Shown piece after piece: positions 1 to 7,419 of a stretch of DNA of 10,018 bases. Each line of letters opens with the position of its first letter. Within the stretch, counting starts at the first letter, position 1. The notes below the pieces were generated by a model that saw only the letters and a program-made list of their open reading frames with translations, was not told the origin of the DNA and made no database searches. The translations under genes and the position numbers were made by a program. Source of the stretch: Treponema sp. (GTDB lineage: Bacteria > Spirochaetota > Spirochaetia > Treponematales > Treponemataceae); contig DMQP01000150.1 in the NCBI GenBank assembly GCA_003455655.1, positions 1 to 10,018 on the forward strand, in the 5' to 3' direction.

Positions 1-2
1 AA

Positions 3-1925
3 GGATTTTTGCGGGGGGACAAGTATCAGACCCTTAAGGGTGTTACCGGAAGTGGCAAAACATTTACCATGGCAAAAATAATTGAAGCGGTACAGCGCCC
101 TACCCTTATCATAAGCCACAACAAAACATTATCAGCTCAGTTGTACCGGGAATTTAAAACGTTTTTTCCAAACAATGCAGTTGAATACTTTGTTAGCTAT
201 TACGACTACTATCAACCCGAAGCTTATGTTCCTGCACGAGATCTTTACATAGAAAAAGACGCAGCTATAAACAAAGAAATTGATCAAATGAAAATGGCAG
301 CAACATACAGTCTTATGGAAAGACGAGATGTTATTGTTATTGCAACCGTAAGCTGTATCTATGGATTAGGAATGCCCGAACTGTACAAGAGCATGCGCAT
401 TCATTTAGAAAAAGGAGAAATTCCCGACCTGCACAAACTAGGTATAGACCTTGCTCACATTCAGTATTCACGAAACGATGCTGTACTTGAACGAGGAACT
501 TTTAGACGAAAAGGTGATGTTCTTGAAATATATCCTCCCTACATGGAGTTTGACGAAGCATACCGAATTGAATTTGACTTTGATGAAATATCACGAATAC
601 GCAGATTTAATGTCATAACGGGCGAAATCCGCGAAGAACTAGACGAAACGACAATCTATCCTGCAAAAAACTTTGTTGTTCCTCAAGACCAACTTACCAT
701 TGCAACAGAGCGTATTCAAAAAGAAATGGAAGAGCGTGTTGAAACATTGCGGGAACAAAAGAAAATGCTCGAAGCAGAAAGACTTAAAACTCGTGTCACA
801 TACGATATCGAAATGATGAAAGAAATGGGATACTGTTCGGGAATAGAAAATTATTCAGCTCCTATAGCAGGAAGAAAACCGGGTGAACCTCCTGCAACAC
901 TACTCCATTATTTTCCTGATGATTTTTTGTGTATGATAGATGAAGCTCATGTTACTGTTCCGCAGATTGGAGCAATGTACGAAGGCGACAGAAGTCGTAA
1001 GCAAAACCTCATAGACTTTGGATTCCGTCTTCCCAGTGCCCTCGACAACCGTCCTCTTAAAATAGATGAGTTCACCGCAAAAATGAATCAAGTCATTTAT
1101 GTAACTGCAACTCCGCGCAAAGAAGAAATAAAACAAAGCACTCAAGTTGTAGAACAAATTATTCGCCCCACAGGATTGCTTGACCCTATTGTAGAAGTTC
1201 GTCCTACCGAAGGACAAATGCAAGACATTTACAAAGAAGTTCAAGAACGAATTGCAAAAAAAGAGCGAAGTCTTGTTCTTACACTTACAAAAAAAATGGC
1301 AGAAGACCTTACCGACTATTTAGTTGGTTTAGGCATGAAAGTAAAATACATTCACTCAGAAATAGACACATTTGAACGTGTTGAAATTTTGAAAGCACTT
1401 CGTTCTGGTGAAATTGATGTGCTTATAGGAATTAACCTTTTGCGAGAAGGCATTGACTTACCCGAAGTAAGTTTTATAGCCCTTCTTGATGCAGATAAAA
1501 TTGGATTTTTGCGCAGTACCACTAGTCTTATTCAGATAATAGGTCGAGCTGCTCGTAACGCAGAAGGTAAAGTGGTTATGTATGCAGACCGCATGAGTGA
1601 TGCAATGAAAGAAGCTATTGACGAAACAAAACGACGTCGTTCAATTCAAGAAGCATACAACAAAGAACATGGCATTACTCCAAAGACAATAAAAAAAGCT
1701 GTCGAAGACATTTTGGAACATCAAAAAGTAGATGCAGAAGAAAGCGCAAAACTTCAATTAGAAACGCTCAAAAAAACCGCAAATCTTTTTGTTCCCGCGC
1801 AAAGAAAAAAACTTATTGCTGCACTCAAAAAAGAAATGGAAGAAGCCGCAGACCGTTTGGACTACGAACAAGCAGCCGCTTTGCGAGATCAAATTTACGA
1901 TATAGAAAAAACATACGGAAAGTGA
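3..1925 (+). CDS. uvrB: Excinuclease ABC subunit B, 5' end cut by the window edge
   Basis: UvrB is the DNA-damage-verifying helicase-like subunit of bacterial nucleotide excision repair. It is loaded by UvrA and recruits UvrC. The reading frame is open to the window edge and the residues before the first TTG (GF-L-RGDKYQTL) match the UvrB family, so the TTG at 9 is an internal Leu codon and roughly 25 N-terminal residues lie outside. Counting that Leu as residue 1: Walker A GVTGSGKT at 11-18, the tyrosine-rich beta-hairpin (YYDYYQPEAYVPARD) at 64-78, DEAH at 311-314 within IDEAHVTVPQIGAMY, YVTATPR at 364-370, the helicase motif GINLLREGIDLPEV at 474-487, IIGRAARNAEGK at 510-521, and a C-terminal UVR (UvrC-binding) motif at about 599-636. 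The normally near-invariant DKEGFLRS reads DKIGFLRS (496-503). ridA follows on the same strand after 27 bases, suggesting co-transcription. Confidence 0.97.
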   Translation, partial: GFLRGDKYQTLKGVTGSGKTFTMAKIIEAVQRPTLIISHNKTLSAQLYREFKTFFPNNAVEYFVSYYDYYQPEAYVPARDLYIEKDAAINKEIDQMKMAATYSLMERRDVIVIATVSCIYGLGMPELYKSMRIHLEKGEIPDLHKLGIDLAHIQYSRNDAVLERGTFRRKGDVLEIYPPYMEFDEAYRIEFDFDEISRIRRFNVITGEIREELDETTIYPAKNFVVPQDQLTIATERIQKEMEERVETLREQKKMLEAERLKTRVTYDIEMMKEMGYCSGIENYSAPIAGRKPGEPPATLLHYFPDDFLCMIDEAHVTVPQIGAMYEGDRSRKQNLIDFGFRLPSALDNRPLKIDEFTAKMNQVIYVTATPRKEEIKQSTQVVEQIIRPTGLLDPIVEVRPTEGQMQDIYKEVQERIAKKERSLVLTLTKKMAEDLTDYLVGLGMKVKYIHSEIDTFERVEILKALRSGEIDVLIGINLLREGIDLPEVSFIALLDADKIGFLRSTTSLIQIIGRAARNAEGKVVMYADRMSDAMKEAIDETKRRRSIQEAYNKEHGITPKTIKKAVEDILEHQKVDAEESAKLQLETLKKTANLFVPAQRKKLIAALKKEMEEAADRLDYEQAAALRDQIYDIEKTYGK

Positions 1926-1952
1926 TAGACTTTTTTAAGGAGGCGAAACATC

Positions 1953-2375
1953 ATGGAAAAAATCAACACATCATTGGCCCCTCAGGCAGTGGGACCATAC
2001 TCACAAGCTATGGCTACAAAAGGCTATTTATTTTTGTCTGGTCAAATAGGCATAAACCCTGCAACAAACAAAATTGAAGGCAAAACAATTAGCGAACAGG
2101 CTGAACAAGCTTGTAAAAACATAAAGACAATTCTAACGGCAGCAGGACACGGCTTTGACCGCGTTGTTAAAACGACTTGCTATCTTACTGATATGTCTGC
2201 TTTTGGTGAATTTAATGCGGTATATGAAAAATATTTTACTTCGAAGCCAGCCCGCTCATGTGTCGGAGTTTGTTCATTACCGCTTAATGCACTGTGCGAA
2301 ATTGAAGTTATCGTAGAGTGCAAAAAGCGTGACACAACCTCTGAAGAAGACGAAACGCTCAGCGGGCTGTTCTAA
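1953..2375 (+). CDS. ridA: RidA family enamine/imine deaminase (YjgF/YER057c/UK114)
   Basis: RidA proteins are small cytosolic trimers that hydrolyse reactive 2-aminoacrylate-type enamines/imines released by PLP enzymes, protecting those enzymes. The 140-residue product has the family landmarks: GPYSQA at 14-19 (Tyr16), SGQIG at 29-33, VVKTTCYLTDM at 71-81, PARSCVGV at 99-106, and CEIEVIV at 115-121. Arg101 and Glu116 correspond to E. coli RidA Arg105 and Glu120, the substrate carboxylate-binding and water-positioning residues, and Cys103 to Cys107, so activity is expected. The start has an ideal Shine-Dalgarno (AAGGAGG, 1937-1943) 9 bases upstream. Oddly, the chain runs about 15 residues past the usual end of the fold with a polar acidic tail (RDTTSEEDETLSGLF). 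It is probably in one transcript with uvrB, and its stop lies 3 bases from the stop of the convergent lipoprotein gene. Confidence 0.95.
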   Translation: MEKINTSLAPQAVGPYSQAMATKGYLFLSGQIGINPATNKIEGKTISEQAEQACKNIKTILTAAGHGFDRVVKTTCYLTDMSAFGEFNAVYEKYFTSKPARSCVGVCSLPLNALCEIEVIVECKKRDTTSEEDETLSGLF

Positions 2376-2378
2376 ACA

Positions 2379-3344
2379 TTACTTAAGGCGAAGGTTAAAG
2401 CCGTCTCGAATGTATGAAAGACGAGCAACAGCACCTTCCAAATCTTTTAATCCTGAAGGGGCACTGGTAACGGTAAGGGTAAGAACCGTATCGTTTCCGG
2501 TGCCTTCTGTTTTGTATGAACAAACAAGATCACCAAATTCGTAAACAGTTCCGTCCCGTGGGTCAGTAAAGTTTAAGTAAGCAGTAAGTGTTTTCTTTGA
2601 TGTGTCGAAAACAGGTTTGTGACCGTCGGTTAACTGAGCATAGTATTCTGTTCCGTTAAAGGTAATCTGCATCATGTAACCTGTAATAAGGTAAATTGAT
2701 GTAAGCGAAGGATTGCTTGCTGCACTGGGAGTATAGAACTGCAACTTTCCGTCTGTCAGTTTTGTAAAATCCTGTTTCAGTTGCAAAGAAGTATCTGACA
2801 CTTCAACAGTGTATAAAACTTTTGTGTCAAACAAATAATCTGCTGTTGCATTGTATGAATCAAGAATCTGTTTTTGCTGATACTGAGTAAGGGGAGTTCC
2901 AACAGATGTGTAGTAGTCAGCAAGAATTTCAACTAACTGAACATACATTTCTTTTACCTGTTTTTTGTTCAGCGGAACTCGCTCCATCTGAGCATAATCT
3001 TCAGCAGTGCTTGCAGTAAGCAAATCAACAGGATCTTTAGGCAACCACTGAGATATTAGTTGAGCTGTCATTGTTCCTTCAGATGCATTGTAAGCATACT
3101 TGTAGGTAAGTTTTTCTGTAACAACACCTTCAGACTTTGCAGACAAAGTATAGGTATTATCAGTACCAAAATCAAAATTATACTCTAACTTAGAACCGTC
3201 AGCGTATTTAACAATCTGCTGGTAACTTTTACCCGCAAAGGAATTTCCGCTACCACTTTTTCCAGCACTTTCTGTAGTGGCACATCCAGCCAGAACAAAT
3301 GCAGCAAGGCTCAAAGCACATACTGCAAGAAAAGACTTTTTCAT
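2379..3344 (-). CDS. Predicted lipoprotein of unknown function
   Basis: I do not recognise the family. The 321-residue product starts with a typical lipoprotein signal: KK at 2-3, a hydrophobic core, and lipobox LAGC with the acylated Cys at 21, followed by a Ser/Gly-rich linker (24-35). The mature protein should be membrane-anchored and face the periplasm or cell surface. The body alternates polar and aromatic residues as in beta-sheet proteins (about 38-100 and 180-300), with a more helical charged stretch at about 118-172 between them; there are no further membrane segments. The start is supported by AGAGGTGA (3348-3355) 3 bases before ATG. It lies 59 bases downstream of the PAS/HD-GYP gene on the same strand, so it may be read from that promoter or from a weak one in the gap. 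It ends 3 bases from ridA. Functional linkage to its neighbours is not shown. Confidence 0.85.
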   Translation of the reverse strand: MKKSFLAVCALSLAAFVLAGCATTESAGKSGSGNSFAGKSYQQIVKYADGSKLEYNFDFGTDNTYTLSAKSEGVVTEKLTYKYAYNASEGTMTAQLISQWLPKDPVDLLTASTAEDYAQMERVPLNKKQVKEMYVQLVEILADYYTSVGTPLTQYQQKQILDSYNATADYLFDTKVLYTVEVSDTSLQLKQDFTKLTDGKLQFYTPSAASNPSLTSIYLITGYMMQITFNGTEYYAQLTDGHKPVFDTSKKTLTAYLNFTDPRDGTVYEFGDLVCSYKTEGTGNDTVLTLTVTSAPSGLKDLEGAVARLSYIRDGFNLRLK

Positions 3345-3362
3345 GTTTCACCTCTTGACTGC

Positions 3363-3391
3363 ATACTACTGTTTTATAGAGCTAAAATCAA
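3363..3391 (-). promoter_or_regulatory. Possible weak promoter for the lipoprotein gene
   Basis: On the minus strand TTGATT (3386-3391) and TAGTAT (3363-3368) are separated by 17 bases. Each hexamer matches the sigma-70 consensus at four of six positions. A start about 7 bases downstream would leave a leader of roughly 12 bases carrying the Shine-Dalgarno. A perfect 10-bp palindrome ATACTAGTAT (3394-3403) sits just upstream, directly after the stop codon of the HD-GYP gene; it has no U-tract and is not a terminator. Weak matches in AT-rich DNA are common, so this is tentative. Confidence 0.3.
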
Positions 3392-3403
3392 CTATACTAG
3401 TAT

Positions 3404-5056
3404 CTAAGAAAGTTGCACCATCTGCGTATAGGCAGCTCGGAAGGATTCTTTTGCATTTACGAATGACTGTATAATTTTGGGGTCAAACTGAGTTCCGCTT
3501 GAAGCAACAATAATATCAAAAGATTCATCAAAACTTGCAGCAGCTTGGAAAGGTCTGTTTGTAGACACAAGGTCAAAAACGGTTGCTACCGAAACAACTC
3601 GTGCAGACAAAGGAATAGATTCTCCGCGAAGACCGCTTAAATATCCGCTTCCATCCCACCATTCATGATGATAAAGCGCAACATCTTTTGCAATCTGATA
3701 GTAAAGATCGTCTCCACTTACCATCATGCGATCAATCATTTGTGCTCCCATAGAAACATGAGATTTAACTGCTTCGTATTCCTGAGGAGAAAGTTGATCT
3801 GGTTTTTTGAGGATTTCTTCTGCTACGAAAAATTTTCCAACATCATGCAAAGGAGCAACTTGAACTAACTTTTCAATATAGTCATCGGTTAACTGTTCGG
3901 AATAAATACCGTCAGCTTTCATCTGTCTTAACAAAATGAGAGTGTAGTTACTTGAACGACGCATGTGGTCGCCCGAAGTTTCATCGCGATCGTGCAAAAA
4001 CTGAATAGCACCAGAAACTGCTTTTGACCGCATGTCATTAACTAAAGAACGAGTACTTGCAATATCGCGTTGTAGTTTGTTATTTGACGCAGTCAGTTTA
4101 AGATTAGAGTTGTGATAGTTTGTTACATCATGCAGACGAAGAACGTATCCATAAACAGTTTCATCATGCACAATGTTTGAAATAAAGGGTTCAAAGACAT
4201 TCCAATTTACATACACATAGCGCACATCTTCATGTTCAACTTCATTTACATGATCGGTGTAAATTGGTTCAAGCAGTTTTGGAAGAGGAGCAACATAAGG
4301 CGGATTCAATGCTGGTTTACACTCTTCAAACAAATCGGAACCACCCTTGTTTACGCGAACAACAGTACCTTCCGTGTTGATAATAAAAATAGGATCTTCA
4401 AGGGAGTCGACAACAGACTGATAGGCAATGTCTGAAAAAAGAACAAAATGATTGCGCACCGAAAAAACAGTAATTGCAATTTGCCCAAAAGCAAGCAGTA
4501 TATTTGCTACACACCAAGGATTTCTTCCATAAAGAACCCACAGATGAACAAAGAGAACAATTTGCGGAACAAACATGTGAACAAAAAGCAGTTTTGCATT
4601 TTTTCGTGATGAAGGATTTTTTTCTTTTTTAAGTTTAAAGGCAAAGACCATGCAGTCAAAGATAAGAAAAGAAAGGTTAAGCACAGAACACACAATAAAG
4701 ACTGCCATAGGTGTTCTTTCGTTTAAAGCAAGAACTACAACAAATTGAACGAAAAGAAAAACAGTAAGAGCAATTTGAAGCGGTTTTGGAATTTCAACAG
4801 AATACTCTGAAGCAAGAACAAAGACGGTTAAGAAAAGTACCAAAAGTCCACCAAAGAACTGAAGAATAGAACCTGGCGTAAAAGCAGTAAATCCGTCATA
4901 AAAGACTGAAAGTGAATAACCTATTTGGAATAAAAGCTGCGCAAAAAAAACATAAGAAAGGTTGCGCAATTCTTTTCCCGAGCGATGCACATAGAGAACT
5001 GCAAGACATACAAGAGCCGTTATGACACTAAAGGCGCAGGAAATATAATCAAACAT
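3404..5056 (-). CDS. 7TM-PAS-HD-GYP membrane signalling protein with an altered HD-GYP site
   Basis: A 550-residue sensor/output protein. Residues 1-205 hold about seven hydrophobic segments (near 5-24, 34-52, 64-84, 93-112, 116-140, 154-176, 181-202), like the 7TM sensory region found on some histidine kinases. A PAS-like domain follows (about 211-315; SLEDPIFIINTEGTVVRVN), then a likely coiled coil (318-346) and an HD-GYP domain (about 347-540). HD-GYP domains hydrolyse cyclic di-GMP at a two- or three-metal centre. His364, His404-Asp405 (PLHDVGK), His433 and His463-His464 are kept. The signature reads HHEWWDGSGYLSGL, so GYP is GYL (Leu473), and the Asp of the usual ADVFDAL motif is Thr492 (ATVFDLV), which would remove a metal ligand. 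It may therefore have weak activity or act as a c-di-GMP sensor. The start has AGAGGG 5 bases upstream and a good promoter. Confidence 0.9.
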   Translation of the reverse strand: MFDYISCAFSVITALVCLAVLYVHRSGKELRNLSYVFFAQLLFQIGYSLSVFYDGFTAFTPGSILQFFGGLLVLFLTVFVLASEYSVEIPKPLQIALTVFLFVQFVVVLALNERTPMAVFIVCSVLNLSFLIFDCMVFAFKLKKEKNPSSRKNAKLLFVHMFVPQIVLFVHLWVLYGRNPWCVANILLAFGQIAITVFSVRNHFVLFSDIAYQSVVDSLEDPIFIINTEGTVVRVNKGGSDLFEECKPALNPPYVAPLPKLLEPIYTDHVNEVEHEDVRYVYVNWNVFEPFISNIVHDETVYGYVLRLHDVTNYHNSNLKLTASNNKLQRDIASTRSLVNDMRSKAVSGAIQFLHDRDETSGDHMRRSSNYTLILLRQMKADGIYSEQLTDDYIEKLVQVAPLHDVGKFFVAEEILKKPDQLSPQEYEAVKSHVSMGAQMIDRMMVSGDDLYYQIAKDVALYHHEWWDGSGYLSGLRGESIPLSARVVSVATVFDLVSTNRPFQAAASFDESFDIIVASSGTQFDPKIIQSFVNAKESFRAAYTQMVQLS

Positions 5057-5074
5057 TTTTACCCTCTTTCTTTA

Positions 5075-5103
5075 ATTATAAAGGCAGAAGTGCCAAATGT
5101 CTA
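5075..5103 (-). promoter_or_regulatory. Sigma-70-type promoter for the PAS/HD-GYP gene
   Basis: On the minus strand TAGACA (5098-5103, five of six to consensus) and a perfect TATAAT (5075-5080) are 17 bases apart. Transcription should begin near 5068, giving an unusually short leader of about 12 bases made up almost entirely of the Shine-Dalgarno region AGAGGG (5062-5067). The spacer contains a small inverted repeat, GGCA-CTTC-TGCC (5084-5095), which could bind a regulator but is short enough to be chance. The promoter starts only 3 bases after the U-tract of the upstream operon's terminator. Confidence 0.7.
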
Positions 5104-5106
5104 TAG

Positions 5107-5154
5107 AAAAAAAAAGAAGGGGCTGTCCCATAAGTTACATTAGGAACAACCCCT
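5107..5154 (-). terminator. Intrinsic terminator of the lacI-malEFG operon
   Basis: On the minus strand AGGGGUUGUUCC (5143-5154) pairs with GGGACAGCCCCU (5118-5129) over 12 bp around a 13-base loop, then comes UUC and nine U residues (5107-5115). Two positions are G-U wobbles on the minus strand but would be A-C mismatches in a plus-strand transcript, so the structure is built for minus-strand transcription. It begins 16 bases after the malG-like stop codon and insulates the next gene's promoter. Confidence 0.92.
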
Positions 5155-5170
5155 AAAAGTTAAACAAAAC

Positions 5171-6016
5171 TTACTCTTTAACTCCAGCTGCACCCATGCT
5201 CATCATCATTGCCTTTTGAGTAAAGATAAAGAAGATAGCAAAAGGAATAGCTATAATAAGCGAACCTGCTGCGAAGTTTGTAAACTCATTCTTTTTGTCA
5301 GTAACAAAAGAGAACAAACCTAATGCAAGTGTCTGCTTTTCAGTTGAACGCAAGACCATCTTAGGGAAGATAAAGTCCATCCAGGGACCGGTAAAGCTTG
5401 AAATTCCCAAGAACGTAATAATTGGTTTGGTTATAGGAAGAATAATGGTTGTATAGATTCTGAAGTGACTTGCACCGTCAATACGTGCTGCTTCATCCAA
5501 ACTCTTACTAACCGTATCCATATAGCTTTTAACCATCCACGTATTATATGGAATGTTTCCTGCTACATATACTAAAACCAGACCCCACAGAGTATCCAAG
5601 CCACCAATACGAAGCAGAATAACATAAATTGCAATCATGCCTACGAAAGACGGAAAGACTTGCAAAACCAAAAGACTCATCAGCATTGATTTTTTGAACA
5701 CAAACTTAAAGCGACTGAACACATAGGCACTCAACGAAGAAATAACAATCGTTAAAGCAGATGTCCAAATGGCAATAATAAATGTGTTTTTAAACCACTT
5801 CCAATAAGCAGTTTTGGTAAACAGATAGGTAAAGTGTTCAAAAGTTACGCCTTTACCAAAGGGCATAATGGCAAGGTCGGCAATACTGTTTCCCGGAGAG
5901 AATGCGGCACTGACCGTATAGACCAAAGGATAGAACACAAAAAACGAAATAAGAATGAACAGAAGGTAAATAACACCCTTGTTGATAGCTTCGACTGCAT
6001 GATAATTCTTTTTCAT
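5171..6016 (-). CDS. malG: MalG-like ABC sugar transporter permease
   Basis: One of two inner-membrane permease subunits of a carbohydrate (CUT1-type) ABC importer. The 281-residue chain has about six membrane segments (near 13-36, 75-99, 109-136, 140-160, 196-216, 248-272). The cytoplasmic EAA loop that docks the ATPase is intact: EAARIDGASHFRIYTTIILP at 175-194, with Gly181 and Leu193-Pro194 in register. The C-terminus (MSMGAAGVKE) resembles the family's conserved end (E. coli MalG ends in a similar GGVKG). The ATG overlaps the malF stop as ATGA (6013-6016), with AAGGAAGGTGA just upstream inside malF, pointing to translational coupling. It is the last gene before the operon terminator. The symbol is by family; a galactan- or other oligosaccharide-specific homologue cannot be excluded. 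Confidence 0.93.
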   Translation of the reverse strand: MKKNYHAVEAINKGVIYLLFILISFFVFYPLVYTVSAAFSPGNSIADLAIMPFGKGVTFEHFTYLFTKTAYWKWFKNTFIIAIWTSALTIVISSLSAYVFSRFKFVFKKSMLMSLLVLQVFPSFVGMIAIYVILLRIGGLDTLWGLVLVYVAGNIPYNTWMVKSYMDTVSKSLDEAARIDGASHFRIYTTIILPITKPIITFLGISSFTGPWMDFIFPKMVLRSTEKQTLALGLFSFVTDKKNEFTNFAAGSLIIAIPFAIFFIFTQKAMMMSMGAAGVKE

Positions 6017-7335
6017 ACTTCACCTTCCTTGAATGCTTTTGTCTGACGGAACTGGAAAATGGCAAAGGGAGCAAGAACCACAAAGATAAGCACTGCAATA
6101 ACAGAAGCATAGTTGTACTTAAGCAGAGTAATGGTAATCTTGTAAATCCATGTAACCAAAATATCGGTACCACCAGCAAGCGTTGTCGTAGAGTCGGCAA
6201 CCGTCGGATTTCCTCCTGTAAGGAAGAAGATGATTCCAAAGTTATTGATGTTATGAGTAAAGCTCATAATAATAAGCGGCATAGTCTGATACAGAACCAA
6301 AGGCAGTGTAATGTGACGCATAACCTGACTGTTTGTTGCACCGTCAATTTTTGCAGCTTCAAACAAGTCGGCAGGAATAGCGGTCATAGTTCCCATGGTA
6401 AGCATCATAAAGTAACCAAAGCCCGACCACAAGTTAATGACAATACACATTATTTGGGCAAGCGTTGCATTACCTAACCAAGGAATAGTTGCCTCAGGTC
6501 CCAACAAACCGATTGCTCTGAGTGTTACATTTATTGTTCCGAATGTTCCATTAAGTAAGTTTTTCCAAACCAACATGGTAATAACCGCAGGAACCGCATA
6601 AGGAAGAATAAAGATAAAACGGAATATGGGTGCAAATTTAATTTTGCTGTTATGAAGCTGAACAGCAACAATAAGTCCACCAAAGTAACAGGTAACGGTA
6701 GAAAGTACAGCCCACACTAAAGTCCACAGAGCAATGCGTCCAAATCCAATAGACCAGTTTGAACCACTACCCATAAGTTCTTTGAATGTCTGAAGACCAA
6801 CCCAGTCTACAGTGTTGTTCGGCGGAATATGATTAGGTGCTGAATAGTTTGTAAATGCAACACAAATACTAAAGACCAGTGGCACTACAACAAAAATCAG
6901 CAACATGATTACACAAGGAGCAAGACCTGCTAAGGGGAAAGCACGTCCTGTTACTTCTTCTACAGAAGCTTTTTGAGACTTATAGCGTCCAGTGCGACAG
7001 TAGTCAGCATAAGACTTTTGAGCAGACCGTACTGAAATAACATAGAGCGCAACAAAAACAGCAATGATTGCAAGAACAATAATTCCGTCAATCAGCATGA
7101 AAATTGAATTGTCGCGCATTTTTACAGGAACATCCGGCTGCGGAGAACCGAGCGTTACCAGCTGAATAAGTTTTCGGACAGTCATTGGAGACAGAACAAG
7201 GAAGACCACTTCTACAAGGGCAAAAAGAGCACCCTTTAGGTATTCCTTCAAGCAGACAATGTGTGACAGTCCCATAAAAGCACAGGCTAAGCCCGTTACT
7301 TTCTGTTTTGAACTTCCATCGGTTTCTAACCGCAT
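6013..7335 (-). CDS. malF: MalF-like ABC sugar transporter permease
   Basis: Partner permease of the MalG-like protein. I place the start at the ATG at 7335 (440 residues) rather than the GTG at 7344, because that GTG is part of the Shine-Dalgarno AAGAGGTG (7342-7349), which lies 6 bases before the ATG. Numbered from that Met, an N-terminal extension of about 130 residues carries two membrane segments (near 34-50 and 79-102), as in MalF/GanP-type proteins of Gram-positive bacteria. Six core segments follow (starting near 136). The EAA loop, EAAKIDGATNSQVMRHITLP at 326-345, is intact. The large periplasmic P2 domain of E. coli MalF is absent: the matching loop is only about 40 residues. It is followed by malG with a 4-base overlap and preceded by a hairpin that separates it from malE. 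Confidence 0.93.
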   Translation of the reverse strand: MRLETDGSSKQKVTGLACAFMGLSHIVCLKEYLKGALFALVEVVFLVLSPMTVRKLIQLVTLGSPQPDVPVKMRDNSIFMLIDGIIVLAIIAVFVALYVISVRSAQKSYADYCRTGRYKSQKASVEEVTGRAFPLAGLAPCVIMLLIFVVVPLVFSICVAFTNYSAPNHIPPNNTVDWVGLQTFKELMGSGSNWSIGFGRIALWTLVWAVLSTVTCYFGGLIVAVQLHNSKIKFAPIFRFIFILPYAVPAVITMLVWKNLLNGTFGTINVTLRAIGLLGPEATIPWLGNATLAQIMCIVINLWSGFGYFMMLTMGTMTAIPADLFEAAKIDGATNSQVMRHITLPLVLYQTMPLIIMSFTHNINNFGIIFFLTGGNPTVADSTTTLAGGTDILVTWIYKITITLLKYNYASVIAVLIFVVLAPFAIFQFRQTKAFKEGEV

Positions 7336-7341
7336 AGATGA

Positions 7342-7349
7342 CACCTCTT
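7342..7349 (-). promoter_or_regulatory. Shine-Dalgarno that fixes the malF start
   Basis: AAGAGGTG on the minus strand ends 6 bases before the ATG at 7335. The same AGAGGTG core precedes the lipoprotein gene start. Because the alternative GTG start (7342-7344) lies inside this site and has no Shine-Dalgarno of its own at a usual distance, the ATG is preferred. Confidence 0.75.
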
Positions 7350-7356
7350 GTTTAGC

Positions 7357-7398
7357 AAAAAAAGAAGCGGACAGGCTTACGCAAAAGTGCCTGTCCGC
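7357..7398 (-). terminator. Intergenic hairpin with U-tract between malE and malF (attenuator)
   Basis: On the minus strand GCGGACAGGC (complement) forms a perfect 10-bp, GC-rich stem: arms at 7389-7398 and 7367-7376, a 12-base loop, then UUC and seven U residues (7357-7363). It has the form of an intrinsic terminator yet lies inside the operon, only 7 bases before the malF Shine-Dalgarno. Likely roles are partial termination and protection of the malE 3' end, so that more binding protein than permease is made, as is common in binding-protein-dependent transport operons. Confidence 0.85.
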
Positions 7399-7419
7399 CC
7401 AACAGGATTCAGTTGTTAC

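Noticed and set aside
9..11. TTG as the start codon of uvrB
   Set aside because: The frame is open upstream and the preceding residues fit UvrB; the family has about 25 more N-terminal residues before this point, so the gene is cut by the window edge.
900..1244. Open frame of 114 codons antisense to uvrB
   Set aside because: It is covered by the strongly conserved uvrB helicase region and has no ribosome binding site or homology I recognise.
2251..2368. 8-bp inverted repeat AGCCCGCT / AGCGGGCT within ridA
   Set aside because: The arms are about 100 bases apart inside coding sequence with no U-tract, so this is probably chance.
3394..3403. Palindrome ATACTAGTAT after the HD-GYP gene as a terminator
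   Set aside because: The stem is AT-rich with no loop and no U-tract; termination there is unlikely.
5853..6239. Open frame of 128 codons on the minus strand across the malF/malG junction
   Set aside because: It is an out-of-frame shadow of two well-supported permease genes; its apparent hydrophobicity comes from the overlapping membrane segments.
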